A stretch of 49,851 nt of DNA from Flammeovirga sp. OC4 (GCF_000812565.1 NZ_JTAM01000021.1:1-49851), one strand, 5' to 3'; shown: positions 18,294 to 28,008, counted from the stretch's first letter. Made by a program: numbers and translations. The notes: generated by a model from the letters alone, not told the origin.

Positions 18294-19832
18294 ATGAAAA
18301 AAGCAATCATAACACTTTTAGGTGCCGCATGTTTTTCATGTAGTAACTATTTAGATTTACAAGATAATAACACGCTGAATCAAGATTCTTTCTGGCAAAC
18401 AGAAGATCATTTAGCACTAGCCGTCACTGCTGCATACGAAAGCTTGACTCCGGAAGAGTTGTATGGAAGAGGCATTCGAGACCTCGATTGTGTAAGTGAT
18501 AATGGCTACAATGAGTGGACTTGGATGAAATATTGGGACATCAGTGTAGGGCAGCACAACCCTGCTACGGATCGAATCAATTGGGTCTGGAATGACAACT
18601 ACAGAGGTATCCGAAGAGCCAATGAGATCTTGGACAATGCTCCTACAATGGACATCAATGCCGAGGTAAAAGATGTAGCCATCGGTGAGGCCCTTTTCTT
18701 GAGAGCTTTATTTTACAATAACTTATCGATGTTGTTTAATAATGTGCCCCTCATTTTGAAAGTAGTTTCTCCGCAGGAAGCACGTATCGAAAAATCGACC
18801 AAAGAGGAAGTCGTACAGCAAATCATAGAAGACCTTACAATGGCCATTGATTTACTTCCTACTAAATCGGAACAGGTAGGTAAAATCAATAAGTACGCTG
18901 CTTTGGCACTAAGAGCAAGAGTTTATTTATACAATCAGCAATACGAAAATGCGATAAAAGATTGTGAGGAAGTGATCAACTCTGGCAAATTTGGTTTGGT
19001 AAGCGATTATGATTTCCTTTTCTCTGCCGAGGGACAAAATAGCGAGGAGTCTATCTTTTCAGTACAATTTGTTTCTAATTTGAAATCAGGTGAAAGGTTT
19101 AGTGGAACGTACAAAAAACAACCTCAGTCGCACTTTGGTGTATTGCCTAACTTGGTGTATGATTATTATACTAAAAATGGTTTAAAGCCTGAAGATGATC
19201 CTGATGCAACACCATTTTCCGTTTGGTCTGATGAAAATGGAGTACCAAAGAGTGAAAAAGAATTGGAAGCAGAAGGCTTAAGTATTTATGACTATTGGGC
19301 AGAATTTGCCAACCGTGATCCACGACTTGATCATACGATCTTAAGAGGAGGGGAGCCTTGGTTGGATCAGGCAAAATGGGACAATACGGTGAAAGCTACA
19401 AGATATGGTATTCAAAAGTACATTCGTAAAGAAGTGGGATTATACACTGATGGAGATCGTAACTTTATGATACTACGTTATGCAGATGTTTTATTGATGT
19501 ATGCAGAAGCTAAAAATGAGTTTAGTGGCCCTTCTGGAGATGTATTTAATGCATTAAACCAAATCAGAAGAAGAGTAGATATGGCTGATTTTGATAGTTC
19601 ATTAAGTCAAGATGAATTAAGAGAAGAAATCAGACATGAAAGAAGAGTAGAATTGGCATTGGAAGGCCTAAGATATTTTGATGAGCTGAGATGGAAAACA
19701 GCCAAAAATGATTTTGAAAACAATGTCATTTTCCATGATCGAACTTTCAATGAAAGCAAGCATTATTGGTGGCCAATTCCTCAGACTGAGATTGACAGAA
19801 ATCCAAACCTTTCTCAAAACTCAGGTTGGTAA
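18294..19832 (+). CDS. susD: SusD-like glycan-binding lipoprotein
   Basis: The 512-residue product has a lipobox cysteine at C16 (ACFSC) followed by SNYLDLQ, the usual start of mature SusD proteins. The ATG at 18294 gives this signal; an in-frame ATG 33 bases upstream lies inside susC and is rejected. The body shows RanEiL-type TPR segments (YRGIRRANEILDN, GEALFLRALFYNNL, ALRARVYLYNQQYENAIKDC). The end has the conserved family block LRYADVLLMYAEAKNE, RRVELALEGLRYFDELRW and WPIPQTEIDRNPNLSQNSGW. It binds glycan at the cell surface as the lid of the SusC channel. Confidence 0.97.
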   Translation: MKKAIITLLGAACFSCSNYLDLQDNNTLNQDSFWQTEDHLALAVTAAYESLTPEELYGRGIRDLDCVSDNGYNEWTWMKYWDISVGQHNPATDRINWVWNDNYRGIRRANEILDNAPTMDINAEVKDVAIGEALFLRALFYNNLSMLFNNVPLILKVVSPQEARIEKSTKEEVVQQIIEDLTMAIDLLPTKSEQVGKINKYAALALRARVYLYNQQYENAIKDCEEVINSGKFGLVSDYDFLFSAEGQNSEESIFSVQFVSNLKSGERFSGTYKKQPQSHFGVLPNLVYDYYTKNGLKPEDDPDATPFSVWSDENGVPKSEKELEAEGLSIYDYWAEFANRDPRLDHTILRGGEPWLDQAKWDNTVKATRYGIQKYIRKEVGLYTDGDRNFMILRYADVLLMYAEAKNEFSGPSGDVFNALNQIRRRVDMADFDSSLSQDELREEIRHERRVELALEGLRYFDELRWKTAKNDFENNVIFHDRTFNESKHYWWPIPQTEIDRNPNLSQNSGW

Positions 19833-19895
19833 AAACAATAGAATAATGGTTTACGGATACAGACCATTCACATCTGACTTATTTTTTTGAATGAC

Positions 19896-19928
19896 CTAGC
19901 ATGGAGGTATTGAAAGCCTCCGTGCTAG
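19896..19928 (+). other. Strong intergenic stem-loop between susD and the GH128-like gene
   Basis: CTAGCATGGAGG pairs with CCTCCGTGCTAG over 12 bp (one G-U) around a 9-base loop. No T-run follows on either strand. It is more likely an mRNA processing or stabilising element that separates susCD from the hydrolase genes than a terminator. Confidence 0.7.
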
Positions 19929-19959
19929 AGCGAACTTCAACACTCAAAAAAGAAATGAA

Positions 19960-22344
19960 ATGAAGAAAATTGCCTATAAAATAATATTACTTATTCCAAT
20001 CCTTATTGCAGTAATGAGTTGTGATTTGGATGACATGATCAACAATAGACCTTCACCGGGTGAAGAGGAAATTGCACCAGAGGAATCATTTGGTAAAAAA
20101 GGGTACGGACAAACTTTAAAAAGTCCAGTATGGAGTAATTGTGTGGCCAATGTGATGCCGTACTGGCATTACTCATGGGGAAGTGATTACCCTACAGGCC
20201 TTCCTGATAATGTTGAATTCGTACCAATGATTTGGGGACGAAATGATGTGGAAGGAAAAGTGGAGAAATTAAAAGCGTTAGCTGCTGAAGGAAAAATCAA
20301 TTATTTGTTGGGTTTTAATGAACCCGACAAAGAAGATCAAGCCCATATGTCTGTAGAGGAGGCAATAGAATTATGGCCACTTCTAGAATCAGTAGGCGTG
20401 CCATTAGGTTCTCCGGCACCAGCATCAATGGGAAGTGGGTGGTTAGATGATTTTATGAGCCAAGCCAATGCTAAAGGTTTAAGAGTAGACTTTATTTGTA
20501 TGCACCGTTATACAGACTCTATTGATCCCAACAAATGGATGGAAGCTTTCCAAAATGCCAATACGAAGTGGGGATTACCCATTTGGATTACGGAGATGGG
20601 ATTGGCAGATTGGACTGCAACAACGCCAGAAAATAACAAGAGAACGAAAGAACAAGCTTATGACTTGATGGAAGCTTTATTGCCTATGATGGATCAGGCC
20701 TCTTACATCCAAAGATATGCGTGGTTTGATGGTGGAAGAGCAAAGAATCAAGCTGCTTTGCACATCTCTACAATTTATGAGCAAAACACAGACATGTTGA
20801 CTACATTGGGCGATTTGTATGCAGAGAATGACCCTAACCTTAAAGCAGGGTCAGGCAATGGAGAACTTCCAGAAGCAGGAGACTATGGTTTAGTGATTGA
20901 TGGAGGTTTTGAGTTCAGAAACGTTGAAGGTGCTTGGACAGGATATGATAATGGTTTCACTGACGAAACAGCGGCTAAAAAAGGATTAATCTCAGGAAAA
21001 ATTCAAGCGGATAAAAACGGTGATGGTGGTTCGATGATTCAGGCCATTGAAGTAGAGCCAAATACAGTATATGAATTTAAGTATTCAACCAAATGGGCAG
21101 AAACTCCTGATGGTACAATGATGGTACAGGTTCAAGACAGAACTCCAGACACTAAACCTGAGGCAGGTTGGGAACGACTTTATATTGAAGAGCTTTCTAC
21201 AAGTACGGATTGGACAGATGTGACGACTAAGTTTACAACAGGACCTAGCACAACTTCGGCTTACTTGGTCTTCTACAAAGGAGGAACAAATGATGGCAGC
21301 AACGCGGGGTTAACAGTGTTGTACCTCGATGAAGTAGCAGTATTTAAAACAGATGAGCAAGTAGATCCTGAACCCGAACCAAAACCAGTACCCGATTCAG
21401 GTTTAATTATTGATGGTGGATATGAAGCGACTACAGCAGGACCGTTCCCATCAAGTGGAGATAGCTGGTATGGATTTGATGGTAATTTTGTAAACGGTGT
21501 CGCTGATGCTCATACAGGAGAGAAGTATGCAATTTTAGCGACAGACAACAATGCAGATGGAGCCTTTTTAAACCATAAATTAAATACTGTTGAAGGCTAT
21601 AAAGAATATACTTTAGACCTCCATTCTAAATGGGGTAATGTACCAACTACAGCAGGTATTGTAAAAGTATTTGATATTACGAGCGGTGGAAAAGTAGAAT
21701 TATTGAATAGTAATTATGCTTCTCAAACAGATTGGACCAATAGTTCATTTACTTTTGAAACGGGAGAGAATACCGCGGAAATTCAGATTACGATCATCAA
21801 GCCAGGTGCAGAGGCAAATAATACAGTGATGATCGATGATGTATTATTATTTGAAACAGGTGATGTAACGCCCGCACCTCCAGTGAAAGTAAACCTTGTT
21901 CAAAAAGGAGATTTTGAAGATGTAACAGCAGGAGCATTAAAAGCAGACTCTTCTCCTTGGTCAGGGTATAACTCTGGTACGGCTGATATTGTGACATCTG
22001 CTTTAGCAACTCCTTATGAAGGTGCACAGTGTGCAAGATTGAAAAAAGATGAGGCTTCAATTGCTCAAACAATCACAGTAGAAGAAGGGAAGACTTATGT
22101 ATTTTCAATGTTTACAAAGTGGAGTGATGGTGATGGTGTTGATTTGAAATTTACCATAAAACCTTCTAACGTTGGAAGTATTAAACACCAAGAAACAATT
22201 ACTGCGTCCACAACTTGGACAGAGACTACATTTGAATATACAGTGCCGGCAGGACATACCTCTTTGACTTTTAATGTCTATAAAGCAAAAAATAATGCGG
22301 CAGGGTTCTTCTACCTTGACAATGTGGTGGTGACTGAGAAATAA
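19960..22344 (+). CDS. GH128-like endo-glucanase lipoprotein with three tandem carbohydrate-binding-like modules
   Basis: The 794-residue product is a lipoprotein (C21 in AVMSC). Residues ~60-295 match the GH128/Glyco_hydro_cc pattern: MPYWHYSWG, VEFVPMIWG, LLGFNEPD with acid/base E121, GSPAPAS, MHRYTD, and WITEMG with nucleophile E212. Known GH128 enzymes cleave beta-1,3-glucan. Three beta-rich modules follow at about 310-465, 481-630 and 645-794. They begin LVIDGGFEF, LIIDGGYEA and LVQKGDFED, contain W-x-G-Y/F-D/N near the start, and resemble CBM4/9/16-type folds. A PEPEPKPVP linker joins the first two. It probably cleaves polysaccharide at the surface before SusCD import. The sulfatases around it suggest a substrate more complex than plain laminarin. 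Confidence 0.9.
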   Translation: MKKIAYKIILLIPILIAVMSCDLDDMINNRPSPGEEEIAPEESFGKKGYGQTLKSPVWSNCVANVMPYWHYSWGSDYPTGLPDNVEFVPMIWGRNDVEGKVEKLKALAAEGKINYLLGFNEPDKEDQAHMSVEEAIELWPLLESVGVPLGSPAPASMGSGWLDDFMSQANAKGLRVDFICMHRYTDSIDPNKWMEAFQNANTKWGLPIWITEMGLADWTATTPENNKRTKEQAYDLMEALLPMMDQASYIQRYAWFDGGRAKNQAALHISTIYEQNTDMLTTLGDLYAENDPNLKAGSGNGELPEAGDYGLVIDGGFEFRNVEGAWTGYDNGFTDETAAKKGLISGKIQADKNGDGGSMIQAIEVEPNTVYEFKYSTKWAETPDGTMMVQVQDRTPDTKPEAGWERLYIEELSTSTDWTDVTTKFTTGPSTTSAYLVFYKGGTNDGSNAGLTVLYLDEVAVFKTDEQVDPEPEPKPVPDSGLIIDGGYEATTAGPFPSSGDSWYGFDGNFVNGVADAHTGEKYAILATDNNADGAFLNHKLNTVEGYKEYTLDLHSKWGNVPTTAGIVKVFDITSGGKVELLNSNYASQTDWTNSSFTFETGENTAEIQITIIKPGAEANNTVMIDDVLLFETGDVTPAPPVKVNLVQKGDFEDVTAGALKADSSPWSGYNSGTADIVTSALATPYEGAQCARLKKDEASIAQTITVEEGKTYVFSMFTKWSDGDGVDLKFTIKPSNVGSIKHQETITASTTWTETTFEYTVPAGHTSLTFNVYKAKNNAAGFFYLDNVVVTEK

Positions 22345-22398
22345 ATAACAAAGGAGAGGACTGTTGTAATGAAATAGACCAACCTTTTAATTGAAAAC

Positions 22399-22452
22399 AG
22401 GGGCTTATGATGGGATTTTTTCCATTGTGAGCACAAGATCATCATAGGCCCT
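22399..22452 (+). other. Intergenic stem-loop between the GH128-like and GH2 genes
   Basis: AGGG and TATGATG on the left pair with CATCATA and CCCT on the right, with a small internal loop. A smaller hairpin ATGG...CCAT lies inside. There is no T-run after it, so it may be a processing or stability element. Confidence 0.5.
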
Positions 22453-22504
22453 ATTTCAACCTTAGGTCTAGAAACACAGCCTTCAACTTCTAAATAAAGA
22501 GACT

Positions 22505-24952
22505 ATGAGAACGAACTACTTATTTTATCTTCTAATTGTTTTTTGGAGCTTGATGTTGAGCTGTCAGAAAATCGAAAAGGTAAATAATAACAATAGAGAA
22601 ATTATTCGCTTAACGGATCAATGGGAATTTCAATACAATGACACATTGGATCAACAATGGGAAACTGTGACAGTACCGCATGATTGGGCTATTTCAATGC
22701 CCTTTGATCAGGAGGTAGACAAGCAAGCCGTCATTGTGTTGGAAGATGGAGAACGTGTACCCAAAGTACGTACCGGTAGAACTGGAGCATTGCCACATAT
22801 TGGTAAAGGATTTTATAAGAAATCACTTTACTTTACGCAAGAGGATCAGCAAAAGAAAATCTTTATCCAATTTGATGGAGCCATGAGCCATGCCAAGGTG
22901 TACCTCAACAAGCAGTATGTAGGAACTTGGCCTTATGGGTATTCCTCTTTTGAATTTGAACTAACACCCCATATCCAATTCAATCAAGACAACTTACTGG
23001 AAGTACATTTAGAAAATAAATCACTTTCTTCAAGGTGGTATCCTGGAGCAGGAATTTATAGAGAAGTAAGAATCGTAAAGACCAATCCAATCTATGTGAA
23101 AAATTGGGGAACTTACATTACAACTCCTCAAATCACGGCTTCAAAAGGAAATGTCAATATCAAAACAAGCTTACAAAACAGAACCGCTCAAAATCAAAAT
23201 ATTGAACTTATCCAATCGATCTTTTTTAAAAATCAAAGGGTGAGCACAAGTACAAAATCGATTAAACTAGACCAAAACGATAATGAAATTGAAATGAATT
23301 TGGTGGTCGACACCCCTCAGTGGTGGTCTATAGAAACACCAAATCTTTACAAGGTAATCACAGAAGTAGTGGTAGGTGATGAGATCGTGGATATTTATGA
23401 AAGTCAATTTGGATTCAGAACTATAGAGTTTACAAACAATGATGGCTTTTTCTTAAATGGGAAACCACTTAAGTTCAAAGGTGTTTGTTTGCATCATGAC
23501 TTAGGACCTTTAGGAGCAGCACATAATCTTTCAGCATGGAAACATCGCTTATTGAAATTGAAAGAAATGGGTGCCAATGCGATCCGTTCGACACATAATC
23601 CCTCTGACCCAAGCTTAGTACAACTAGCTGATGAAATGGGTTTCTTATTTATAGCTGAGGCATTTGATGAATGGGAAATTCCGAAAACTGAAAACGGGTA
23701 CAATACTTTATGGCATGATTGGGCTGAAAAAGATTTGGTGGCTCTGATGCACAGAGACAGAAACCATCCTTCTTTGATCATGTGGTCTATTGGAAATGAA
23801 ATCAGAGAGCAAAATGATCCGAATGGAGCTAAAAACGCACAATTCCTGACAGATATTGTACACCGAGAAGACCCAACGAGACCTTCAACAGCGGGCTTCA
23901 ATAATTTTAAAGGAGCTATTAAAAATGGTTTGGCTGACGCAGTGGACATTCCGGGTTGGAACTATAAACCACAGAAATATGAAGCGTTCCATAAAGATCA
24001 TCCAGAATGGAAAATGTATGGAAGCGAAACAGCCTCAACAGTAAGTTCCAGAGGAGAATATTTCTTCCCGGCAAAAGAAGCAAAACATAAAATTCGTCCT
24101 AACCTTCATTCAAATTCTTTTGATATGGATTTTCCTAACTGGGCGCAGACACCCGACAGGGAATTTAAAGCACAGGAGAAAAATGATTTTATCATGGGTG
24201 AATTTGTATGGACAGGGTATGACTATTTAGGCGAACCTACTCCTTACAATGAACAGTGGCCCACAAAAAGTTCTTATTTCGGAATTATCGATTTAGCAGG
24301 TATCCCAAAAGACCGTTTCTATTTGTATAAAAGTCATTGGTCAGAAGAAAAAGTATTGCATTTACTACCACATTGGAACTGGAAAGAAGGACAAACAGTA
24401 AGTGTACATTGCTATACAAATTATGATAAAGCAGAGCTTTTCTTAAACGGAAAAAGCTTAGGAATCAGAACAAAAGACGCTTCACAACTTTATGATTCTT
24501 ACCGTTTAAGATGGGATGATATCGTTTACCAAAAGGGCGAATTGAAAGTAGTGGCCTTAGATAAAAAAGGTAATATTTTAGCGGAAGAGGTGAAATATAC
24601 GGCAGGGTCCCCAGTTGCATTACAAGTGGAACTCGATAGAAATCAAGTAGCTGCCAATGGAGAAGAAGTTGTATATGCTACAATTTCAGTGGTGGATAAA
24701 GAGGGTGTTTTATGTCCTAGAGCCAATAATTTGATTCATTTTGAAGTCAAAGGAGAAGGACAACTTAGAGGGGTTGGAAATGGAGATCCTACATCATTAG
24801 AATCCTTTGTGGATCATAAAAGAAAAGCATTTAATGGAAAGTGTGTGGCTATTTTACAGTCCTCAAAAGATGCCGGAAATATTATTTTGAAGGTGTCTTC
24901 TGATGGACTGGAATCCAAGGAAATAACGGTCAATACATTAAGTTTAATGTAA
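22505..24952 (+). CDS. GH2 beta-galactosidase-like lipoprotein
   Basis: The 815-residue product has a lipoprotein signal with C20 (LMLSC). It shows the GH2 order: sugar-binding domain (~35-200, with VPHDWAISMPFD and RTGRTGALPHIGKGFY), Ig-like sandwich (~205-310), and TIM barrel (~315-610). The barrel has GVCLHHDLGPLGAA, NAIRSTHNPSD, acid/base E432 in SIGNEI and nucleophile E508 in GSETAS. A DUF4982/Ig-like tail follows (KAELFLNGKSLG, then VVYATISVVDKEG). The opening block is common among GH2 exo-beta-galactosidases of marine galactan PULs, although glucuronidase activity cannot be excluded. It probably trims imported oligosaccharides. A 160-bp spacer with a stem-loop precedes it. Confidence 0.93.
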   Translation: MRTNYLFYLLIVFWSLMLSCQKIEKVNNNNREIIRLTDQWEFQYNDTLDQQWETVTVPHDWAISMPFDQEVDKQAVIVLEDGERVPKVRTGRTGALPHIGKGFYKKSLYFTQEDQQKKIFIQFDGAMSHAKVYLNKQYVGTWPYGYSSFEFELTPHIQFNQDNLLEVHLENKSLSSRWYPGAGIYREVRIVKTNPIYVKNWGTYITTPQITASKGNVNIKTSLQNRTAQNQNIELIQSIFFKNQRVSTSTKSIKLDQNDNEIEMNLVVDTPQWWSIETPNLYKVITEVVVGDEIVDIYESQFGFRTIEFTNNDGFFLNGKPLKFKGVCLHHDLGPLGAAHNLSAWKHRLLKLKEMGANAIRSTHNPSDPSLVQLADEMGFLFIAEAFDEWEIPKTENGYNTLWHDWAEKDLVALMHRDRNHPSLIMWSIGNEIREQNDPNGAKNAQFLTDIVHREDPTRPSTAGFNNFKGAIKNGLADAVDIPGWNYKPQKYEAFHKDHPEWKMYGSETASTVSSRGEYFFPAKEAKHKIRPNLHSNSFDMDFPNWAQTPDREFKAQEKNDFIMGEFVWTGYDYLGEPTPYNEQWPTKSSYFGIIDLAGIPKDRFYLYKSHWSEEKVLHLLPHWNWKEGQTVSVHCYTNYDKAELFLNGKSLGIRTKDASQLYDSYRLRWDDIVYQKGELKVVALDKKGNILAEEVKYTAGSPVALQVELDRNQVAANGEEVVYATISVVDKEGVLCPRANNLIHFEVKGEGQLRGVGNGDPTSLESFVDHKRKAFNGKCVAILQSSKDAGNIILKVSSDGLESKEITVNTLSLM

Positions 24953-25047
24953 TAAAATGTAAGTAGTAAATAGAGAAGCAGATAAGAGATCAATTATAAA
25001 GTTACGCTTCTTTGAAACATCGAAAGCATTTGTACTGGTAATTAAAT

Positions 25048-25075
25048 GGGAGGGTGTTATGGTCCTCCCTTTTTT
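25048..25075 (+). terminator. Hairpin with T-run between GH2 and GH16 genes
   Basis: GGGAGG pairs with CCTCCC across a 10-base loop and TTTTTT follows. It has terminator form but lies only 22 bases before the next ATG in the same direction, so it may attenuate rather than fully stop transcription. An in-frame ATG at 25046 falls in this hairpin and is not the gene start. Confidence 0.65.
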
Positions 25076-25096
25076 CATCAATTTATCAAAACAATA

Positions 25097-25960
25097 ATGA
25101 AAAATCTATTTTACCTGCCTCTTCTTCTTTTATTCGTGATAGCATGTCATCAGGAAAAAGAAGGAAGTAAAGTGGAGCAGCCTCAACCCTATATTTTTAC
25201 AGAAACGACAGATGCACTTCCCCCTACAAAAGAGTGGGAATTGGTGTGGTCTGATGAGTTTGAAGGCACGTCTTTAGATACTACAAAATGGAGTATTACA
25301 ACAAGTCAAAGTAGTAGGCGACCAAGACCTAAATTGGGTATTTCTTCATGGTTTTGGGTGAAAGATCATATTTGGTTAGATGGTCAGGGTAATTTGGTTA
25401 TGAAAAGCTCAAAAGTAACAGAAGACAAAATGTATTGTGGAAGTGTTGACTCAAGAGGGAAGTATGAACCGAAGTATGGTTATTTTGAAGCAAGAATTAA
25501 AGTTGCAGATACTTCTAAGGGTAATCATACTGCTTTTTGGCTTCAAGGTCATCACCAACGAAATGTAGATGGTACTGCTAATGATGGGGCAGAAATTGAT
25601 ATTTTTGAATCAGCTTGGCTTTCAGAAACAACAAAAGCAGTAGTGCATATTGACGGATATTCTGAGGATCATAAAGCCAATACAAAGAAGTTTGACACTC
25701 CAAAAATTCACGAGGGTTTCCATACTTATGGATTACTTTGGGAGGAAGATAAAATGGAGATCTATTATGATGGTGTGTTGAAAGTCACCTACAAGGATAC
25801 TTGGGTACCTAATGTTAATGAGTGGTTATGGCTTTCCGTTGGTGCAAGTTTTGCTGATGGTAATTTCAAAGATCAACCGATTGGAAAACTATCGGAAGCA
25901 AAAGTAGATTATGTGAGAGTGTGGAAAAGTAAACCTCTTCTTCCAGCGCATGTGAATTGA
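25097..25960 (+). CDS. GH16 family glycoside hydrolase lipoprotein
   Basis: The 287-residue product has a lipobox cysteine C17 (FVIAC); the ATG at 25097 gives this signal. The catalytic motif GAEIDIFES places the nucleophile at E166 and the acid/base at E171, the standard GH16 spacing. Other GH16 landmarks are LVWSDEFEGTSLDTTKW, YGYFEARIKV, HTAFWLQG and AKVDYVRVW. The family includes laminarinases, agarases, porphyranases and carrageenases. I cannot place this one in a subfamily by eye. As a small endo-acting lipoprotein it probably works at the cell surface with the GH128-like enzyme. The gene lies 31 bases before the next sulfatase gene. Confidence 0.94.
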   Translation: MKNLFYLPLLLLFVIACHQEKEGSKVEQPQPYIFTETTDALPPTKEWELVWSDEFEGTSLDTTKWSITTSQSSRRPRPKLGISSWFWVKDHIWLDGQGNLVMKSSKVTEDKMYCGSVDSRGKYEPKYGYFEARIKVADTSKGNHTAFWLQGHHQRNVDGTANDGAEIDIFESAWLSETTKAVVHIDGYSEDHKANTKKFDTPKIHEGFHTYGLLWEEDKMEIYYDGVLKVTYKDTWVPNVNEWLWLSVGASFADGNFKDQPIGKLSEAKVDYVRVWKSKPLLPAHVN

Positions 25961-25991
25961 AAACAGTAAAACGATTTAAAGAAGAAAAGAA

Positions 25992-27536
25992 ATGAAAAAG
26001 TTACTACTTGGTTTGACATTCTTAGGGATGATGGGATGTCAAAAGTCTAACTCTAATGAATCAAAATTATCGGAGAAGACAGACAAACCTAATATTATTA
26101 TTTTTTATGTAGACGATTTAGGGTACGGTGATATAGGAGTCAATGGATTGAAAGGAGCTCAAACTCCTGTAATTGATAAACTGGCCAACGGTGGTGTCTT
26201 ATTTACAGACGTTCACTCCCCACATGCTACTTGTACGCCGTCTCGTTATTCTATGCTGACGGGTGAATATGCCTTTAGAAAGAAAGCACAAATCTTACCT
26301 GGTGACGCACCTTTGTTGATTGATACCAATAAGAAAACCCTTCCTGATATGTTGAAGGAAGAAGGGTACAAAACAGCCGTAGTAGGGAAGTGGCATTTAG
26401 GCTTAGGCAATGGAAATGTAGACTGGAACAAAGCCGTAAAGCCAGGACCATTGGAAATCGGATTTGATTACTCTTTCCTTTTACCTTCCACAGGCGACAG
26501 AGTGCCTTCAGTTTATTTAGAAAATCATAATGTAGTCAACCTTGATCCAAATGATCCGATCACCGTTAGCTACAAAAAGAATATTTCAGATCGTCCTACA
26601 GGAAACGATCACCCTGAACTATTACGTCAAGGAGCAGACAAACAACACGGCAATACCATCATCAATGGTATTTCAAGAATCGGTTATATGAAAGGCGGTG
26701 AAAAAGCATTGTGGACCGATGAGGATTTCCCTGAAAAGTTAGCTGGAAAAGCATCCGATTTTATCCGAAAAAACAAAGACAATCCATTCTTCCTTTACTT
26801 CGCATTTCATGATATTCACGTACCACGTCTTCCTTCAGATCAGTTTAAAGGAAAGTCAGAAATGGGCGTTCGCGGTGATGTAATTCTACAAATGGATTAC
26901 ACGACAGGTTTAGTAATGAAAACGCTTAAGGAGTTAGGTTTAGAAGAAAACACGTTAGTCATCTTCACATCAGATAACGGAGCCGTTCTTACAGATGGTT
27001 ACGATGATCACGCCATCGAATTACTAGGAGATCACAAACCCAACGGCCCTTACAGTGGCGGAAAATATTCTTCTTTCGAAGGAGGCACAAGAGTTCCAAT
27101 GATTGCTTACTGGCCTAAAAAAATCAAAGCAGGCCAAGTGAACAACGCCACTTTCTCCCACATCGATTTCTATGCATCTTTCGCAGATCTATTGGGTAAA
27201 AAACTACCGGAAGGCATCGCAAAAGATTCCAAAAGTATGCTTCCAGCATTAATTGGTGCCTCACAAGATGGCCGTGATTATATGGTGGAAGAAGGCTTTA
27301 CATTAGCCATAAGAAATCACAATTGGAAATACATTCAGCCCATTCCAAAAGGTAAAAGAATCCCGAATTTTATGGATAAAACCAAAAATATTGAAGGAGG
27401 TATGTCACATGAACCACAGTTGTTCAACCTAGACAAAGATCCTCAAGAACTCACAAACCTAGCAAAAGAATATCCTGAAATAGTAGAACAACTTCAAGCG
27501 AAGTTGGATTCTATAAAGGCAGTGGAGGTACTTTAA
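25992..27536 (+). CDS. S1-family sulfatase lipoprotein
   Basis: The 514-residue product has a lipoprotein signal with C16 (GMMGC). S1 hallmarks are FYVDDLGYGD (metal-binding aspartates), catalytic C81 in CTPSR, GKWHLGLG and TSDNGA, with SGGKYSSFEGGTRVPMIAYW near the C-terminal third. Blocks such as GFDYSFLLPSTGDRVPSVYLE and NGISRIGYMKGG mark a recognisable S1 subgroup, possibly S1_15-like 6-O-sulfatases; that placement is tentative. It is the last gene before a strong terminator, so it belongs to the susC-led run. It probably removes sulfate so that the GH2 or GH16 enzyme can continue. Confidence 0.95.
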   Translation: MKKLLLGLTFLGMMGCQKSNSNESKLSEKTDKPNIIIFYVDDLGYGDIGVNGLKGAQTPVIDKLANGGVLFTDVHSPHATCTPSRYSMLTGEYAFRKKAQILPGDAPLLIDTNKKTLPDMLKEEGYKTAVVGKWHLGLGNGNVDWNKAVKPGPLEIGFDYSFLLPSTGDRVPSVYLENHNVVNLDPNDPITVSYKKNISDRPTGNDHPELLRQGADKQHGNTIINGISRIGYMKGGEKALWTDEDFPEKLAGKASDFIRKNKDNPFFLYFAFHDIHVPRLPSDQFKGKSEMGVRGDVILQMDYTTGLVMKTLKELGLEENTLVIFTSDNGAVLTDGYDDHAIELLGDHKPNGPYSGGKYSSFEGGTRVPMIAYWPKKIKAGQVNNATFSHIDFYASFADLLGKKLPEGIAKDSKSMLPALIGASQDGRDYMVEEGFTLAIRNHNWKYIQPIPKGKRIPNFMDKTKNIEGGMSHEPQLFNLDKDPQELTNLAKEYPEIVEQLQAKLDSIKAVEVL

Positions 27537-27543
27537 TTATGAT

Positions 27544-27583
27544 AAACACCTTTTCTAATTTCGGTTAGGGAAGGTGTTTTTTT
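27544..27583 (+). terminator. Strong intrinsic terminator closing the PUL run
   Basis: AACACCTTTTCTAA pairs with TTAGGGAAGGTGTT (14 bp, two G-U pairs) around TTTCGG, followed by TTTTT. It lies 8 bases after the sulfatase stop. Confidence 0.9.
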
Positions 27584-27733
27584 ATCGGATGATCAGAGCT
27601 GTCAAATACTTCTTTATTTTTGAATCTTAAAAGTTCTTGAGTACTTTAAAACTGATTTTTTGAAATATATTATTGTAGCTAAATATCCTCATAGCTCCGA
27701 ATTGATTTTCTACAAAATGAATCAAATTTAAAT

Positions 27734-28008
27734 ATGCTTTTAATTAATCAAGATAAGTACATCATGTTAGGATCTTTTGAAGAGAGAACAGAAACACATT
27801 GCCGTACTTTTGAAGATGATACAGACTTACTTATACTGATCAATCATCTAACAAAAATTTTACAGTAGAGACTTTTCAGAAACAAGGTTTTTGTAATGTT
27901 GAAACGATACTAACATCAGGAAAGAATTATATTTTTCTGAAAAAATTACCAGAAATTATTCAATTCAAAATTGTAAAAGGAGCCACAAGGAGTGTTGATA
28001 TGTATTAA
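27734..28008 (+). pseudogene. Broken small gene with a single frameshift
   Basis: A 44-codon frame from the ATG at 27734 stops at TAG (27866-27868). The neighbouring frame continues smoothly from the same point to TAA at 28006. Restoring one A in the run at AACAAAAATTTTACAG would join them into about 91 codons, reading ILINHLTKNFTVETFQKQGF across the join. The composition looks coding, with FEERTETHCRTFEDD before and SGKNYIFLKKLPEIIQF after. I do not recognise the family. It could instead be a sequencing error. The rest of the gap from 27584 to 28211 shows no gene. Confidence 0.5.

Noticed and set aside
23494-23949. A 151-codon minus-strand frame inside the GH2 gene
   Set aside because: It is antisense to the conserved GH2 barrel, including the catalytic region, and is a codon-bias shadow.
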